A stretch of 64,000 nucleotides of DNA. It comes from Cladopsammia gracilis. Taxonomy: Eukaryota > Cnidaria > Anthozoa > Scleractinia > Dendrophylliidae. The position numbers were made by a program, and so were the translations under genes. Below the pieces are notes generated by a model. That model searched no databases. It saw only the letters and a list, made by a program, of their open reading frames with translations, and was not told where the DNA came from. The stretch lies in NCBI GenBank assembly GCA_022457155.1, contig JAJGOT010000198.1:874501-938500 (forward strand). Direction: 5' to 3'. This document shows, in pieces, positions 53,372 to 64,000 of the stretch. Each line of letters begins with the position of its first letter. The stretch's first letter is position 1.

Positions 53372-55033
53372 TTTTGCTTATGTTACTGAGTTACATAGTG
53401 TGTAGGACTTCTTAAATAGCTATACAACTATTTAAAAAAGGTTGTTGTACTTAAGTCTATGCCCCTAGACCACAAAGGAGCATGGGAGGTATGAAATAAC
53501 TGGTTCTTTGGCAAATGTCTGGCATTCTACAACATGAAAAATGGTCAGAGCCCAAAACAATAATAAAAACTAATATGTAATGCAATGTCTACTCAAAATT
53601 TTATTTCTAAAGTGTTTTTTATTTTCAGCACGCTAAAGGTGCATGGCATGTATACTTGTCTATAGCTGCGACAACCTTTTCTGAAATAGGTGTATAAGCT
53701 TGCCAAAGTGACAGGAATGTCCAAAACTGTTTTCAGCTAAGAAAGTGGTGGTTATTGTTTATGTTACAATTACAGTAAAAATAATATAATGCACATCCAA
53801 AAAAACTATATTATCATGATATTATGAGTTTTGCTTTTGAGGCAATCTCAAATTTAGTTCATTTGTCATACAAACTGCTGACAACAATCCCAAATGAAGC
53901 TATTTCAGGGGCATTCCCAAGCAGAGACTTCAACTATAGCAAAAGTTATGTTAAGGAACAGTTTAATGAGTTAGTTTATACTCAAAACATCTAAAAAATC
54001 TCCAACTTCCCCCATTTTCCAAGCCAATGTAGCACCATGTATTAAAAGCAAATTGAATGTAGTTTAGTTTCCAATATATATTGCTGTGGCACAACGAGCG
54101 GTTTTCGAATAATAAACAACTAATTAATATTCAATAAACAATAATCTTTTGTAGATTTGTTAATTCGAGCTGAGGCTTCATTTTGCTACCGATTGCAAAG
54201 AAAAAAAGTGATTACAAGGTAACAAGAGTTCTAGAAACCGTGTATGATTTATTTGAAGTTATGGCATTCGCCACGAGGGAAGTTGAACTACACAAACAAC
54301 AAGACGAGAACCAACGTGTTTCACTATAAAGCTGAAAACACAAAACTTCCCCCATTTTGTGATTGATCTCTGCTAGATAAACGGATTTCAAAATGATAGT
54401 TGTTGCCATTTTTATTTAAAACTCTGTGGCACAACGACTGGACTTCGAAATCATGGTCTGCCAAGACGGCGAGAAATTGGCATTTTGCATTAGAGCAAGG
54501 AAGTTCACCGAAAGATTTCGCATGTACTCCTTGGCGCGATTTCTTAAAGAGGGACTTAAATAAAACAAACTTACCTTTACGGATACGTTGACAGTTCATA
54601 TATCAATTCTGGGTAGAAAGTTCACGTGGCAATGTCCATTGAAGACCACAAATCCGCCATTAATCCATAAGTCCTTGCATAGAGTTGTCTCTTCGAGTTG
54701 TTGAACAGCATTACAATCTCAAGCTCAAAGGGCCAGTATTTTCATCCCCAACGTACTAATATGATTTGTACTTTTACTATGTGTTGATTTAAAGTTTTTC
54801 CCGCAAACGAAAATGAAGGAATTAGCCCCGAATTTAGCCACGGCACTTGACAACAAGATATCACTTCGGAGCCAAAGCAAGCATGCCGCGTACTTTTGTG
54901 CGCATGCGTCACAAGAAAGCCCCCTGTTTCCGTTATATTATGCGTAGTCCGCGGTCCGTACGAGTTGTCCGTCGATCCGGTAATTCGGTAGTCCGTTGTC
55001 CATACGGACCACAACGCAGGCTCAAAAATTTAA
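53372..55033. other. No gene seen
   Basis: AT-rich; CTGTGGCACAACGA occurs at about 54084 and 54423 and ACTTCCCCCATTTT at about 54004 and 54345, so a diverged duplication of roughly 340 bp spacing is present. No supported coding sequence. Confidence 0.4.
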
Positions 55034-56178
55034 CTTCAAAATGGCGAAGCCGGCGGCGAAGAATGTTTTCCAAACATTATGTTGACAGTTTTCGATGGCG
55101 TTTATGGTTCTCCCGTGGTTTTATAACTTATTTGTCTCACTCTTACTGGCATAAACTGGAGCTATTACAACAAGGAAGTAGTGAATATTCTCATAGCTAA
55201 GTCAACAGCGATGAACTGCAAGATAAATATCGATGAAGAGCTGAATTGGAAAATCGAACTTTTAAAAAATATACTGGATTGGCCGGATCGCAATGGTCTG
55301 AAGCACTTAAATGACATATATGTATCAGCCTTTGCTTTTTTGTGTCACTTATAGTATTGTGCCTGAAAGTAAAATTCAGAGTTATTGCAGAGAGAAGTGT
55401 CCCATTGTTTTCTTTTTGCATTGAAAATGAAGTATCAAAAAGACAGAGAACCCCCATTTACAAACTTCATGAAATGTGCTTCAAAACGCTTTTCTTGCTC
55501 ATTCTAGCATTGTTTTAAGCAGAGTGATGCTTAGCTGAACATTCGCTGTCTTTTTCTTGCAATTTCATTAAGATTAAACCACTTTTTTTAATTACCGAAT
55601 TTTGATGAAATCGCCAGAAATCGTTGAGTGAGGTGCAAAAATGCCGTCATACTAAAAAAGCTATTTAGTTGCCCAAAAATTTTATTATATTTTTCGTAAG
55701 CATAAAGATACTTCTTACTTCTAGTATTAAAACTATGTTGTTAGCTTGTTGCCCATTGGAGATATTAAGATCTAAAATGACCTAATTTTGGCATCTTGTG
55801 AAAGTGACCAAACATGCCCTTCACTTACGGTATTGGAAAAGCAACAAATCAAAGCAACCGATTCCAATAACACATTTTGCTACAAGACTGATCAATATAG
55901 AATACGATTTAGTAGTTTTTATTCCCAGGCTGCTATTTTTGTTGTCTTACCACTCGACTAAATTTAGCTAATTAATATGCATAAATTTGTGCCAAATGGC
56001 CATTTTTCGGGGGGGACCCTACAACTCAGAGAGAATAAAAAATTTTGACCTTATATTTTTGTACATGTTACTACTCATGACCCTCAATCTTTGTGCCAAG
56101 TTTGAGCGAAATCGGTGATTTGAGTATTATCACCTCCTGCCTGGTCCTGCCTGGTTTTCTGGTGGACACTCTCATAAA
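55034..56178 (+). repeat. Single-arm copy of the palindromic repeat
   Basis: Plus-orientation relative of 40751-42726, from TTAACTTCAAAATGGCGAAG to GGTTTTCTGGTGGACACTC. It extends through both the start kept in the left arm and the end kept in both arms. Its version of the frame is broken by stops. A YY1-like AAAATGGCG lies at its start. Confidence 0.85.
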
Positions 56179-58591
56179 AACTTTTCAAAATATCGTAACA
56201 GTACAAAAACCCAAAAGGGGGCGTACCAACCACACCCCCACCCCCCATTGTACGTGTACGTCCGAGTGTTGAAACAACACGAATACAAAAGAAACTATTT
56301 CTTCCACATATATTTAATAATATTTAGATATGTTCAAAACAAAATTACATATGCATGCAAAATAATCCTTCGTTATCTGACGTAGCAGAACAAAACATAG
56401 CAATTGATCCTTGTCTAACAACCTTGGTCAACTGGATGAAGCAATAGGCCTTTTTAAAAATATGATTCAATGTCCAGGTTTAGCTTAGCATGGACGTAAT
56501 ACATAATTATTTCAACCTCGTTGTTTTACAGGACATGTAACCAGATTGTGCTTGAGCAACGCATGTTTTAGAATAAAAGAAACCTGAAAAAAAAAACTCT
56601 TCTAAACTTTGAATTTTTTGAAAGTAAAATCATTTTGCATTAAAACCTTTGTATCTGCATACACTATGGAAATTTAAGGGGTTGAGAACATGATGAACAC
56701 GAACTTGTGCCAAAAACAACTGGACAATATAAGGCATAACACTTCCTGAATACGAGGCTAAAGCCTGGTTTTCACTAGAGAAATAAGCATACGAAAAAGC
56801 ATAAATGGAAGCATAAGACTTTATGTCAAGTGAAATACAGACAATGACATAAGTACAACATTGGTCCTTACGCTTACAGTTGCTCTAATGCTTATGTCGG
56901 CCGGATTTCACGTGGTCATAAAAGTGGTTATACTTCCCATTTAGACCTCAAAACTATATAAAATTATCATACATTATTCAGAACCCATGACACACGAAAT
57001 AGACTTCGTTTCCAAGCTAATGCCTGAGAAAACAAACATTTAAATTTAGTTATAAAGTCACGTGAGTACACTGTATAGTTACACCACCTGTTACCTTACT
57101 CAATGGACTGAAGTGACAAAAGCAGAAATGTATGGTAGTTTTACTCTGCAAAGTTGTCAAAGTTCATTTGAGTTCTTTTTGACAAAAAGAAGGGCGTTTC
57201 CGAACCTAAAATATTTTTTCTACACAGTAAAGTATAACTGGTAGACTGTAATTGAACCACGCTTTTAATCAACCTAGTACGGGCCCTTGCAGGTGTAGAT
57301 TGTAGTTTTTAATATAGTTAGGTGAAGTACGTTTTTATAACAAAAACTTTCGATAGCATACACAACGTGTAAAATTAAAAGGCTCAAATAGTAGTTGGTA
57401 ATGACAACTATAGATAGTTATGTACATACGCTTCGTATTACTGTTCTTTTTTTCTCAGTTGTTAGCTTTGTTACTATGGTTCCGTATATAGAAAACGTTG
57501 CATTGCAAAACGAATACGTTAGTGCACTTGCGCAGTCGGCCAATGCGCACCTACATAGATATAATTGTTAAAATAACATAATGTGTGCCAATTTTTTTGT
57601 GTTTTTGTAGTTAAAATTAAGACACCTTGCATGGGTACCTACAGCTGTACAGTAGTTTGCAGTTTTGGTATGATTCTGTCTGTTAACTTGTTTCCAACAA
57701 AAACCTTCGACAACCTACACAAGGTTTAAGGTCCAAACCATAATTATAGCCAGTTATGTACATAATGCGCTGCTTAGTATTGATTTTCTTAGTTCGTTGA
57801 TTTGTTACTCATGGCTCCGTACGCAGAAACCGTTACATTGCACTGACGAGTAAACAATGTCAGTGTCACTTTTCCGTGTTAAGTACATGCAACATACATA
57901 ACCGTTAAACACGAAGTTTCGGTATAAAAGGCTCAGCTCATTCCTCATTCCACACCTTTTGGGTGTGAAATGCAAATTAAGGCGTCCTTCAGTCACAAAA
58001 CGTGGTTAACTTGCGCGTCCTTAATATAATTTGCTTCAAAATTAAAATCTAATTAAACAAAGATTTTACCTAAGCAGAAAAAGAAATAGAAGTTCATAAA
58101 GACTTCTGATACAACTTTCACAAAGTTTTTCCGAATTGTGTTAGCAATGGTCTTAGTAATGACGCATGTTTCTTGTCTGTTGTTAATGCTTCAGTGGTTG
58201 ATTGACGACTGGAGGTGAGAATGGCCAGGCCAGGCTCCTTTTACACCGGAACTTCGTGTTTAAGTCCCATGCGTATCTCTTCGTCCCGTTTTCACGCACC
58301 TACGCTTTCATGCGACCTCTCTCCTACACTAAAAAGTAAGTTTGAAAATTATATTGAACAGGGCTGTATGCGTCATATCCAGTACCGAACACTGAACACG
58401 TGCACTAGGTAAAATTGATCGAAAGCTTAAACTTCAAAACTTAAAGAGCAGCTTCCTCCGTGTCAGCAACTGCTTTCCTGGATGCATTATGAAAATAAAG
58501 ACATAACACTAAACTATACATCATATCCAGAAAACAAATAACCTAAAAGTACATTGCATATTGCAGGTAAGAGTGACAAGGTTTTCCTCAG
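56179..58591. other. DTX downstream region, no gene seen
   Basis: No coding sequence recognised. 57330-57530 and 57690-57850 look like a diverged tandem duplication (shared order: AACAAAAACTTTCGA or AACAAAAACCTTCGACAACC, TAGTTATGTACATA, TGTTACT(A/C)ATGG(C/T)TCCGTA). The 3' UTR of the DTX gene should lie just below 58592. Confidence 0.45.
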
Positions 58592-58661
58592 TCAGCGGAT
58601 TCCTTTTGCAGCCAACTCTTCTTTAACTCGCCGCAGGTAGTCTGGGTCGGGATATCCAAAC
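58592..58661 (-). CDS. DTX3L: DTX3/DTX3L-like Deltex E3 ligase, last exon
   Basis: Minus-strand exon after the acceptor TTTGAAG, reading FGYPDPDYLRRVKEELAAKG-IR and TGA at 58592. This is the conserved end of the Deltex C-terminal domain; the RRVKEEL..KGI form is that of DTX3/DTX3L rather than DTX1/2/4. It joins the exon ending at 61487 in phase 2 to give SYGFGYPDP. The 2.8 kb intron holds a large TIR element and a foldback. Confidence 0.93.
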
Positions 58662-59777
58662 CTTCAAAGAAACAGAACACATCATAACTAGTGCTGATAT
58701 GCTTGGGTTCTTTATGTATAAATCCCATGTGTGGCTTTATCTCCCTTAATTCATAATGAAAACAAGATAATAGATAGTATACCGGTTGCTATGATACAGA
58801 ACATCGGACACAAATGGACGGACCGATGGAAGGATAAATGAATAGAAAGATGAAGAGATTGATAAAATTATTCGAAGAATTCTTAGAGTACGAACGATGA
58901 TGGTTTATTTATTTGTGTACATTATCAGTGATTAACCGTATCACTGTAGTAACCATATAGGCCAATTTTGTTATCGTAAAATTTTACCTCGGCTCCGAGG
59001 CTTAAGGGAATAAAATAAAATGAAACTATTTTTCATCTCTGAAAATTAAGGATACTTCCTACCTTCGCAGGTGCCCTTCGGAAAACAATTCACACGCACG
59101 CGAGCTTTAACAAACTTCTAACAAACTATATATCAATAGAAAGGTCAATAAATGCAGTTTCCGATAAAAATATAATGTTTGCGACTTTTTGTTTAAGGAA
59201 GTGCCACGAGTCGAAAATAGCCAAAACGACCGAGAGTTGTTCGAGTGAATTAATCGGGTGTCAAATGCAGCGGCGGGAACAAAATAGCTGCACAGTGTTA
59301 TTCACAAGGCATCAATCAACAAAATGGTGTGTGGGATTTTCGATATTCTGATTGATTATCAAAATATCCACGTCCAAAGATGAAGTAGCGAAAAATATTC
59401 GAGACGCGTTGCGTAAATGGTCGCCACTGGAAAAATATTTGAAATATCAAAATTTTCCGACACCGTTTTGTTCGTCATTACCCTTCGAATGTTTGGGCCA
59501 AATTTTACGGCAATCCGTCAAATCTAGATACCCTATTAATTCGTTCGAAGTCGGCATATTCTGCGGAAAATCAAATGCGAGTTTTTGCTTTGCAAAGATT
59601 TGAAAACAACACACGCCTCCCCAGGAGATTATAACACCTCATCACATTGCGAGCCAATGAAGCAACAGGCCGGACCACAGGCCATGGCGTCAACAACAAT
59701 AGGACAGAATTTCGCGGCAAAACTACCTTGTATATCGCATTGCAGTCACGTTTTTACGTTCAAGCTTCAAGCGAAAT

Positions 59778-59898
59778 GGGGAAAGTTTCAAAAGCGAAAC
59801 GAAAAACCAAAGGCAGGCTGAAGGCAAATGAAAGTGAACCAAAAGAGTCAAAAGAGGACATCAAAACGGCTTTGATATCAGAAATGAAATCCCTCGGG
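59778..59898 (+). CDS. Exon-like fragment carried by the TIR element
   Basis: An ATG opens MGKVSKAKRKTKGRLKANES-EPKESKED and ends ALISEMKSLG at a consensus donor (TCGG|GTAGGT, near 59898). It is a short lysine-rich first-exon-like sequence, opposite in strand to DTX. No following exon was seen. It may be captured host sequence. Confidence 0.3.
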
Positions 59899-60129
59899 TA
59901 GGTCGTTTATTTTGATTATAATTGAAGACGAGACGTACCGATCGTTCGTGTTTTTATATAAAGACAAATATAATCACAAATGAAAGAAAATCAAGTTTTT
60001 AATCTAAAATGTCTGACACATTTAGATTTGGTGGCGACTTCTTTATACGGAACCTGGATGCAAGCGTGGAACGCAGTACAAAAAGAGGAAAGGGGGCCAG
60101 AAGAATACGCTACATCCAATATCGACAAT

Positions 60130-60760
60130 GGCCGTTTTCACACTAGAGACGGACAAATCGTCTGGACGGACAAGTCGTCTTAGTGAGAAAACGGGACGAA
60201 CAAAATTTTGGACGTAAAAGTCGTCTGATTTTGTCCGTCGATTTGGCCGTCTATTAAGACGATTTTTCGAGGACGATTTGTTCGTCTGGACGGATAAGTC
60301 GTCAAAAGTCCGACTTAAATTAACACCAGACGAACAAATGGTTGTATCTCGGTTCCAGTACTCGCGAAGGGGAATGGAACTAGTAAAGGGAGTGATGGTT
60401 TATGGGAAACCATGGTAACCAAGCCAGTTAGTGCCAGGCCCCTTGCTTTCAAAATCGTCTGTTAGTTCGTTCAGATATGAATAGACCTTATTCGCTTGGG
60501 CGTAATGTTTACCCAATACAAACCTCTTGGGAGTTAAATTTTTTGTCTGAACGACATCCATATTAATGTGTCTTCTCAAGCGTAAACTGAAAAGAAAGAA
60601 ATAATACCCAGGGGAATGACACGTGGTCTCTAATGGGTAAACAAATACGCCCAAGCGAATAAGGTCTATTTACGATGACCAACACTAGGTGAGTTGTCCG
60701 TCTAGAATTCACATTACACGAACAAATCGTCGGACGACTTGTCCGTCCAGACGATTGGAT
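60130..60760. repeat. GACGGACAAGTCGTC-family foldback, split by another MITE
   Basis: GGCCGTTTTCACACTAGAGA at 60130 followed by alternating CGTCTGGACGGACAAGTCGT and inverted units to about 60330, with more units at 60690-60760. Related to 18795-19105. Confidence 0.6.
60480..60670. repeat. 191-bp TIR MITE (AATAGACCTTATTCGCTTGG)
   Basis: AATAGACCTTATTCGCTTGG at 60480 and CCAAGCGAATAAGGTCTATT ending at 60670 are perfect 20-base inverted ends, continuing imperfectly (GTTTACCC / GGGTAAAC). It sits inside the preceding foldback. Confidence 0.85.
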
Positions 60761-61214
60761 TTTGTCACTGGCGAAGGTAGGAAGTCCCCTTAATGCGACA
60801 AATTTTGTTTTATTCCCCTAAGCCTCGGAGCCAAGTAATGATTTTAATATATCGAAAATGGCCTATACGGTTAATACGGTGATACGGTTAAAAATGTACC
60901 CAAATATCTTAACGATCATCATTTGGGCTAACAGTTCTGAGTGTAGCCCTATATATCTCTTCATCTTTCTATCCGTGGATTCGTCCATTCATCCGTCCAT
61001 CCATCCGTCCGTCCTTTTGCTTTTCTCTTCTCCAAGCTAGATTATCCCAACTGAAAAATTGTAATAAATCCGCTTAGCGAGTGTCCTGGCTTAAAAGGTT
61101 TATTATACAAGCTGCGTGATTCTGTAATTTCTAGAATCGTTTGGCCCTACCTTTGGGCAGGGATGGAGCGACTTACGTCAGCTGTTACTTTAATTGAAAG
61201 CTTGTCTCAGTGAT

Positions 61215-61385
61215 GTATATGTTGTGGTTCAAATTTTTCTGTGGTTTGAAAGTTTTCAAACCAGTTTCATTTTTGTTTTCCTTTGTCTCTGATTATGGTA
61301 ATGAATCAAGGACAAGGGAAAATGAAAATGAAACTGGTTTGAAAATTTTCAAACCACAGAAAAAATTGAACCACAACATATATAC
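61215..61385. repeat. 170-bp foldback MITE
   Basis: TATATGTTGTGGTTCAA, CTGTGGTTTGAAAGTTTTC and AAACCAGTTTCATTTT are mirrored on the right half to ACCACAACATATATA. It lies in the DTX intron, 100 bp from the exon donor. Confidence 0.85.
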
Positions 61386-61485
61386 CATGTCCCTCTTGAG
61401 AGAAAAGGTGAAAGACAGGTAGATGTACCAGTCCATTTTCAAGTATGGTAAGTAGACGTTAGCCAAGAATTAGAACTTCTCCTTA

Positions 61486-61761
<276 letters not shown>

Positions 61762-62108
61762 TCAACAACAACATCTTGGTAAAGATGTAGATTATGCTGC
61801 TTTAATATAGGTCTTCGGCAAGAGGTTCAGTGAAATTAATAAAAAAAAATAGTTCAAACTAAATAGCGATGTATAGTTTTTTTTGTCATTTCGTTTTGTC
61901 CGATTCCAGCAATATACATGCCTCCCCCGGGCAACCCTTCTCTATAAAAGAACGGCTTCTTTTCAGTATACGTTAAGTGAATAATTAAGAGAGCCTATAG
62001 AGCCCGTTGGGGGAAAAGTTGTGCATTTGTTATCGTCAATTCACCGGAAACGAAGCCAGGGTCCTGTGAGGTCAAAAACAAACGTCTTTCAAATGCCCCG
62101 CAGCTAAT

Positions 62109-62321
62109 AGACTACGAGCAGTCTCTCTTTCCCAGCTTAGTCCGTCGAGCGAGAAACGAAAAAAAACATTAGCGAACGGATAATGGCCGCGCGAAGCTAG
62201 GGGCGAACACGCGCGCCTGCCTCGCCCCCAGTTTCGCGCGGCCATTATCCGTTCGCTAATGTTTTTTTTTCGTTTCCCGCTCGACGGACTAAGCTGGGAA
62301 AGAGAGACTGCTCGAAGTCTA
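62109..62321. repeat. 213-bp near-perfect foldback MITE
   Basis: Arms of almost 90 bp: AGACTACGAGCAGTCTCTCT, CTTAGTCCGTCGAGCGAGAA, CATTAGCGAACGGATAATGG and their inverted copies around CTAGGGGCGAACACGCGCG. Confidence 0.9.
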
Positions 62322-62450
62322 CGCAGTAAAACAACGAAATGCCCCTTGGCCGGATAATGTCGGGGATTCCAGTCGCCGGAATTGCAAAAGTAAGCCCAGA
62401 AAGGGGATGACATTGTTGGATTTGACTGCTGCGCAATAATACAGCGGGTT

Positions 62451-63263
62451 TACCTTATTCTTATTAAATTTCGTGCGTACTAAATTTCGCGATTTGGAAA
62501 AAGTCGCGAAAATTAATACTCGCAAAAAAAAAAGAGAGCGCGAAAATTAAAATCGCGAAATTTGATACCATATTATATAAGAAAACAATACATAAATTAT
62601 AAAGGTTGTGAGTGACTGTCACTTATGTCCTTTAAATTCTTAAAAAAATCATTCCTTTCTGGTCTGGATTTCGCTCATAGCAAGCTGTTATGTTCTGTTT
62701 TGTTTATGTTACCAAGAAAGCTAAATTGATTTAACTTCTTGTAATTCACGTCCTCTTTTCTCAAAGTCAGTATGTAGCCTACAAGAGTACAGTACTTTAA
62801 GTCCAAAATCTTGGCCGGTTTTTTCGGGCGTTTTAAACTATTTTAATTGGTAATTTCCAGAAGCTAGTACCGTTCAAAATTTAATATATTTTTGTTCTAT
62901 ATAGCTATTTTGTGAACATTCTTTTAGGGCTTGGGAGATTAAATAAAGTACAAAATCGTGAAACTAAATACACTTTTGTTCACTTTTTACCTGGAATCGC
63001 GAAAATTAAAGGCCCGGCCAAACGAACGCAACATCTTGCAACATTGTTGGATTGTGTTGTGAAGGAGCTGGCCAAACGCGCGCAACATGTTGCAATATGT
63101 TGGATGGTGTTGGATCAAGTTTGAAAATGGTCAAATTTGATCCAGCACTATCCAACATGTTGCAACAGGGTGGCCAAACACTTGTTAACACGTTGCGTGC
63201 AACAATGTTGCAAGTTGTTGTCGCGAAATTAAGTACGCGCGAAAATTAGTAAGACTAAGGTAT
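62451..63263. mobile_element. TIR element with CGCGAAAATTA repeats
   Basis: TACCTTATTCTTATTAAATT and CGTACTAAATTTCGCGA at the left are mirrored by TCGCGAAATTAAGTACG and GTAAGACTAAGGTA at the right. CGCGAAAATTA-like units recur near both ends. A second repeat is nested at 63012-63200. Confidence 0.7.
63012..63200. repeat. Nested GGCCAAACG...GCAACATGTTGCAA repeat
   Basis: GGCCAAACGAACGCAACATC, GGCCAAACGCGCGCAACATG and the inverted GTGGCCAAACACTTGTTAAC region, with repeated GTTGCAACATGTTGGAT palindromic units. A dispersed short repeat, not coding. Confidence 0.6.
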
Positions 63264-63875
63264 TACCCAAAGTTAGACGCCAGCGTGATATGAGCGGCCA
63301 CCTCATTCACATTTTAGGTGGTCACTTACAAAAGGCTCCACTTTAGCCTCAGTCTTTTTTTTTGCCATGGGATGTATGCTTTGAAATCAAAATTTCGCAG
63401 GGAAGACATGCTTCGATTCCTTTCATACTTCACCAAGTTTATGAAATGTGATCATACTTTTATGTGACACTGCTTTCCAAGTGACAGCTGTTACTATAGC
63501 AACGCCAGCTTATTGCCCTTCGTTTTAAACAATGTAGTTTTTCTCAAAATCTATTCAGACACTTTATAATGAAACTGTCAAATTTTGTAGTACTGAAATA
63601 TCATTAGCTGCAGATGAAATTTCAAGAAATGTTTAAGACTGTTCTGGAGTAAATCAAAAATCATTTTTTTGAAAGCACGATAGGCAAAACAGTGATAAAG
63701 CAAAATATTTCCAAAATGCCCTCATATGTTATTTCAAAACAACCAGCCGTTAAAATAATGATTGCAAAGTGAAGGACAAACATTTTAACAGCTGGATGCC
63801 CTGAACTGAAAAACAGTCAACGACTTACGAGACGACCAAACAAGCTGATGCTGTTTGTAACACAACGAGTTTTAC
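63264..63875. other. DTX intron, no gene seen
   Basis: AT-rich intron DNA between the RING exon and the TIR element. Confidence 0.5.
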
Positions 63876-64000
63876 CTTCGTAACCTGGAACACTGTAACG
63901 CTCAGTATGAGACCTCATCTCTCCTCGAGGCTGGTTTCCTTTAAGTACACCCTGAGGCTCTTGACACACTGGGCACTTGTTGCACACATCTAATGCAGTT
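63876..64000 (-). CDS. DTX3L: DTX3/DTX3L-like Deltex E3 ligase, RING exon (partial at window edge)
   Basis: From the window edge the minus strand reads TALDVCNKCPVCQEPQGVLK, GNQPRGEMRSH and YSVPGYE, ending at the donor GAAG|GTAAAAC (phase 1). CxxCPVC is the end of the RING finger and GNQP...LPGYE is the RING-to-DTC linker typical of DTX3/DTX3L. The first zinc ligands and all N-terminal exons lie to the right of the window. Confidence 0.95.

Larger units (their letters stand above)
58811..61018. mobile_element. 2.2-kb element with about 260-bp terminal inverted repeats, in a DTX intron
   Basis: Left arm (58811-59080): GGACGGACCGATGGAAGG, AGAAAGATGAAGAGAT, TAACCGTATCAC, GGCTCCGAGGCTTAAGGG, CTTCCTACCTTCGC. 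The right arm (60764-61018) has these inverted in reverse order, ending in a TCCATCCATCCGTCC tract. The interior carries a plus-strand exon-like piece (59778-59898), foldbacks at 60130 and 60480, and no transposase. Simple repeats at the tips make the exact ends uncertain. Confidence 0.7.

Noticed and set aside
54847..55200. 117-codon plus frame as a host gene
   Set aside because: Its second half is the dispersed repeat found at 40751-42726; the first half has no domain content.

Overview
The window looks like nuclear DNA of an animal, most likely an anthozoan cnidarian such as a stony coral. The reasons are short exons with GT/AG borders in long AT-rich introns, host genes of metazoan families (PARP14-type, DTX3-type, TRIM), and a dense mixed load of BEL, Ty3/gypsy, Penelope, L1/Tx1 and other LINE fragments plus many small foldback elements. 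The species is inferred from overall character, not proven.

Three host genes are clear, all on the minus strand. (1) The 3' end of a PARP14/15-like mono-ADP-ribosyltransferase: a KH-like/WWE exon (14827-14375), the first half of the catalytic domain (14021-13689) and, after an 11 kb intron, the last exon (2690-2404). Splice phases fit exactly. (2) A single-exon TRIM-type RING/B-box/coiled-coil/filamin gene at 48060-46621. (3) The 3' end of a DTX3/DTX3L-like Deltex ubiquitin ligase: exons 64000-63876, 61754-61487 and 58661-58592. In vertebrates DTX3L, PARP9, PARP14 and PARP15 are neighbours and their products work together in ADP-ribosylation and ubiquitin signalling. Here a DTX3L-like and a PARP14-like gene lie in tandem, 44 kb apart, with a TRIM gene between them. 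This is the most biologically interesting observation in the window. A decayed Cys-rich gene or repeat gene lies at 51135-53371 (plus strand).

The rest is mostly mobile DNA. 1-8.5 kb: small foldbacks, a LINE tail and a TIR element with a tRNA-like core. 8.6-12.5 kb: a BEL/Pao element, its RT core deleted, inside the PARP intron and inside a pair of 250 bp inverted repeats. 15.5-19.2 kb: a TTAA-flanked MITE and a Tigger-like element. 20.5-27.4 kb: an L1/Tx1-type LINE whose ORF1 is split by a 2.6 kb element. 27.4-29.1 kb: a second LINE, minus strand, split by a 495 bp MITE. 30.7-37.1 kb: two Penelope-like elements head to head; the plus copy is split by a 1.5 kb element carrying a 5S rRNA-like sequence. 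That element shares its ends with the insertion in the LINE. 37.1-40.7 kb: a Ty3/gypsy element with one LTR, cut before integrase. 40.75-42.7 kb: a 2 kb palindrome whose single-arm relative lies at 55.0-56.2 kb. 58.8-61.0 kb: a large TIR element in a DTX intron. Long AT-rich stretches between these show no gene I can support.
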